Source of the DNA: Dyadobacter soli
Lineage (GTDB): Bacteria; Bacteroidota; Bacteroidia; Cytophagales; Spirosomataceae
NCBI RefSeq assembly: GCF_900101885.1
Contig: NZ_FNAN01000022.1
Coordinates: 94,006-158,005 of the forward strand
DNA length: 64,000 nucleotides
Reading direction: 5' to 3'
Below the pieces are notes generated by a model, which did not search any database, was not told where the DNA came from, and saw nothing but the letters and a program-made list of their open reading frames with translations. Both the position numbers and the translations under genes were made by a program. Numbering within the stretch: position 1 is the first letter of the stretch; each line of letters opens with the position of its first letter. Of the stretch, positions 62,276 to 64,000 are shown in pieces.

Positions 62276-63668
62276 ATGTCAAAGCCTTTTAGTTTTATGT
62301 TATAGCTGTAACCAAACTGGAACTGTGCGAAAAACGTATTTCGATCTCTCTGCTGAACGAAGTACCTGGCTCTGAAAAAAAACTGCCCGTCTCTATTGCT
62401 AGTTGGCATCGCTCGTATGTAGCATTCTACCATATGAGAATTACGGGCGTATGGTTCTGTAACTCTGCTGGTAAGATTCGATTTGGCATAACTGGCAATG
62501 GGCTTAAAATTATTGTTGCTAAAAAGTACAGTACGGTTAAGCTGAAAAGATAAAACAAAACCGATTCGCTTTTCAGATAACAATTCCACCGAAATTTTGG
62601 GATATATTGTAGAAGAGTGCCCACTTAACGATATAGAATCTCTCCGGACCGACGGATCGGCTACATTTAATGGACGTTGGGCAAGAGGAGTATGCCCGTA
62701 GACTGCTCCGATATCAAAATAGGAAGTCATTTTCCCATCAGGCCAATCGAATAGAAAGAGATTGAGTTCTCCCCCTAGGGCGAAGTTTTGGTATCGGCGA
62801 ATATCGAGAGACGTCGCATAGTATGGTGAAATTACCTGATTGTCTCTTACTACATCTTCGTTGCGCAATTCGAGGACTCGCTTATCCTTTTCAATTTTAT
62901 TAAGTGATCCAAAAGCATTGAAATAGGTAAGCCATCCGATATCTGAACGTGAGTTACGAACTTGAATTCGAGAGGTTTTTATATTAAACCTCCTTGATAT
63001 TTCAAATTGTATTAACCCATTTGGTTTATTGGGGTCTATTCCTTCGAAGTCTGTATAAACTTTTGTGTCAAAAAGATTTTTGAACGTATCCCGCTGTAAA
63101 CTCATGAATCCATCTGATGGCTTGAAATCATTGATGGTTGTGTCTGCGGGACAGTAGTCACGTGTATAATTTTCAAGAAAATTCTCGTAGTTGGCGAAAA
63201 CATCGCTTAGGTAAACGAATTTATCGGGTGACAAGCGAGCAAACAACTTTGTCCTGGTAAACCGCATGAAATTCTTCACGGAAGAAAATCCGATGGCATG
63301 TATATTTTCATAAATGGAAATATTGCCGGTTGCGTCCGGAATAAACACCTGAATCCGCTCGATGTAGCCACGTTCTATTTGAATGTGCAACTTAGAAATC
63401 TGAAATATGCCCGCTGCAATTAGTTTTTTATTTTCCTCTTTGGCCCGTCTTCGTAAGAGCGCTAGTTCAGCATCTAAAAGTATTTTCTGAGATGTGAGAG
63501 CTTCGCCACGGGATTCGAAGCTTTCAAGCGTGTCCTTTAAACCGTCTGAATTCGTAAGCTCCTTACGAGCTGCCTCGGCTTTTGAAAGTTTGTCCTGGAT
63601 TAATTTTAACTCTGCCTGTCTTTCTTCCTTTTTATCAATATTAATATTTCGTACTCTATCAGTTGTAG
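62272..63668 (-). pseudogene. Outer-membrane-barrel protein gene, 5' end removed by IS3 element
   Basis: The in-frame coding sequence runs from the stop at 62272 up to the IS boundary near 63668, about 465 codons with no start codon other than a TTG at 63390. The upstream part encodes a highly charged coiled coil (DKKEERQAELKLIQDKLSKA, then LLRRRAKEENKKLIAAGIFQ), clearly protein-coding. The C-terminal two thirds are barrel-like (FALGGELNLFLFDWPDGK, YPKISVELLSEKRIGFVLSFQLN) and end FGYSYNIKLKGF. The signal peptide and original start must have lain where the IS now stands. Internal translation from 63390 would give a 372-aa product without export signal. Confidence 0.75.
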
Positions 63669-64000
63669 TGTAGCCTTACCTAAAATAGGACAATGAGATA
63701 TCAGACTTTTTTGTTTTCTATTGTCTTCGCAAACACGGCTGGTGCCATTCCTGCAAGGGCTTGATGCGGGTGTAGCCGATTGTAATTATCCATCCATTCA
63801 TCTGATAAAATACGAACTTGTTCAAGTGATTCAAACAAATAGGCATCTAACACGTCTTCGCGATAGGTGCGGTTTAGCCTTTCAACGTAACCATTTTGCA
63901 TCGGTTTTCCGGGTTGAATGTAATGGATCGCGATGCCTTTGCTCTCGCACCATTGCCTGAATTTGTCAGCCAGAAATTCTGGTCCGTTGTCAACCCGGAT
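63669..64000 (-). mobile_element. IS3-family insertion sequence, right part only
   Basis: The element enters from the right edge and ends near 63669 with TGTAGCCTTACCTAAAATAG, a TG-start terminus fitting the IS3 family. Its orfB end is read on the minus strand. Target duplication and the other end are outside the window. Confidence 0.75.
63701..64000 (-). CDS. IS3-family transposase OrfB, C-terminal 99 residues
   Basis: The frame is open to the window edge. It begins IRVDNGPEFLADKFRQWCES, which contains the second catalytic Asp, and continues to PMQNGYVERLNRTYREDV with the catalytic Glu of the DDE triad, then WMDNYNRLHPHQALAGMAP, the usual IS3 OrfB ending. The upstream part with the first Asp and the frameshift signal with orfA are outside the window. 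The element has truncated the neighbouring barrel gene. Confidence 0.93.
   Translation of the reverse strand: MRVDNGPEFLADKFRQWCESKGIAIHYIQPGKPMQNGYVERLNRTYREDVLDAYLFESLEQVRILSDEWMDNYNRLHPHQALAGMAPAVFAKTIENKKV

Noticed and set aside
1..64000. CRISPR arrays, tRNA and rRNA genes, phage genes, origin of replication
   Set aside because: Looked for repeats with regular spacers, tRNA-like cloverleafs, structural phage proteins and DnaA-box clusters; none was found.

Overview
The window is chromosomal DNA of a Bacteroidota bacterium, most likely a Cytophagales member of the Dyadobacter/Spirosoma type. This rests on a PorD-type gliding/type IX secretion protein, a T9SS C-terminal sorting domain, OstA/LptC/BamD envelope genes, an outer-membrane receptor with a carboxypeptidase-like N-terminal domain, and promoters of the phylum's TTTG-N17-20-TAnnTTTG form. 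Genus is inference; no rRNA or tRNA gene was seen.

Region 1 (1-28953) is mostly housekeeping. It starts with a truncated cysteine desulfurase gene, followed by a dabA/dabB-like pair in which the DabA homologue lacks the metal-binding middle and the DabB homologue lacks most proton-path residues. Then come a 1-Cys peroxiredoxin, a 7-TM-like membrane protein, a TonB-type receptor, an orphan four-helix-bundle sensor, a lipoprotein, htpG, two small membrane proteins and rho. Next are coaX / FadL-like porin / lptC on the plus strand, and sco / cytochrome c / lipoprotein on the minus strand. The minus-strand block bamD-rpoZ-coaBC-porD-(LSm-like)-recN, a T9SS substrate, an OstA-like gene and tilS close the region.

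Region 2 (about 29.2-61.1 kb) is an accessory oxidoreductase island in two wings around a regulatory core. The left wing (29283-38865, plus strand) holds a trypsin-like protease with a free-standing copy of its N-terminal domain, a sorbitol/gluconate-dehydrogenase-like small subunit with its GMC flavoprotein, a VioB-type ferritin-like protein, an ABM monooxygenase-like protein, a lipocalin-like protein, a tandem dimeric alpha-beta barrel protein, a bicovalent-type FAD oxidase and a HAD hydrolase. The right wing (49477-61039) holds a DyP peroxidase, small unknown proteins, an outer-membrane protein, a membrane protein, an amidohydrolase, an animal-type haem peroxidase, and a large protein paired with a LodB-like flavoprotein. 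Almost none of the enzymes has an export signal.

The core (42.8-49.2 kb) is a mirror-image duplicated two-component locus: HK1 > < small1 < receiver-only RR | RR > small2 > < HK2. Both kinases are TPR/NarX-type paralogues, both small proteins share an FNEE-x-x-FN segment, and a palindrome of form TATCCT-N8-AGGATA lies exactly 55 nt before each kinase start and once at the centre. I infer that this system controls the flanking redox genes. A 1306-residue membrane sensor with a P-loop-like but degenerate NTPase domain diverges from HK1.

Region 3 (61-64 kb) contains two outer-membrane-barrel genes; the 5' end of the upstream one has been cut off by an IS3-family element that runs out of the window.
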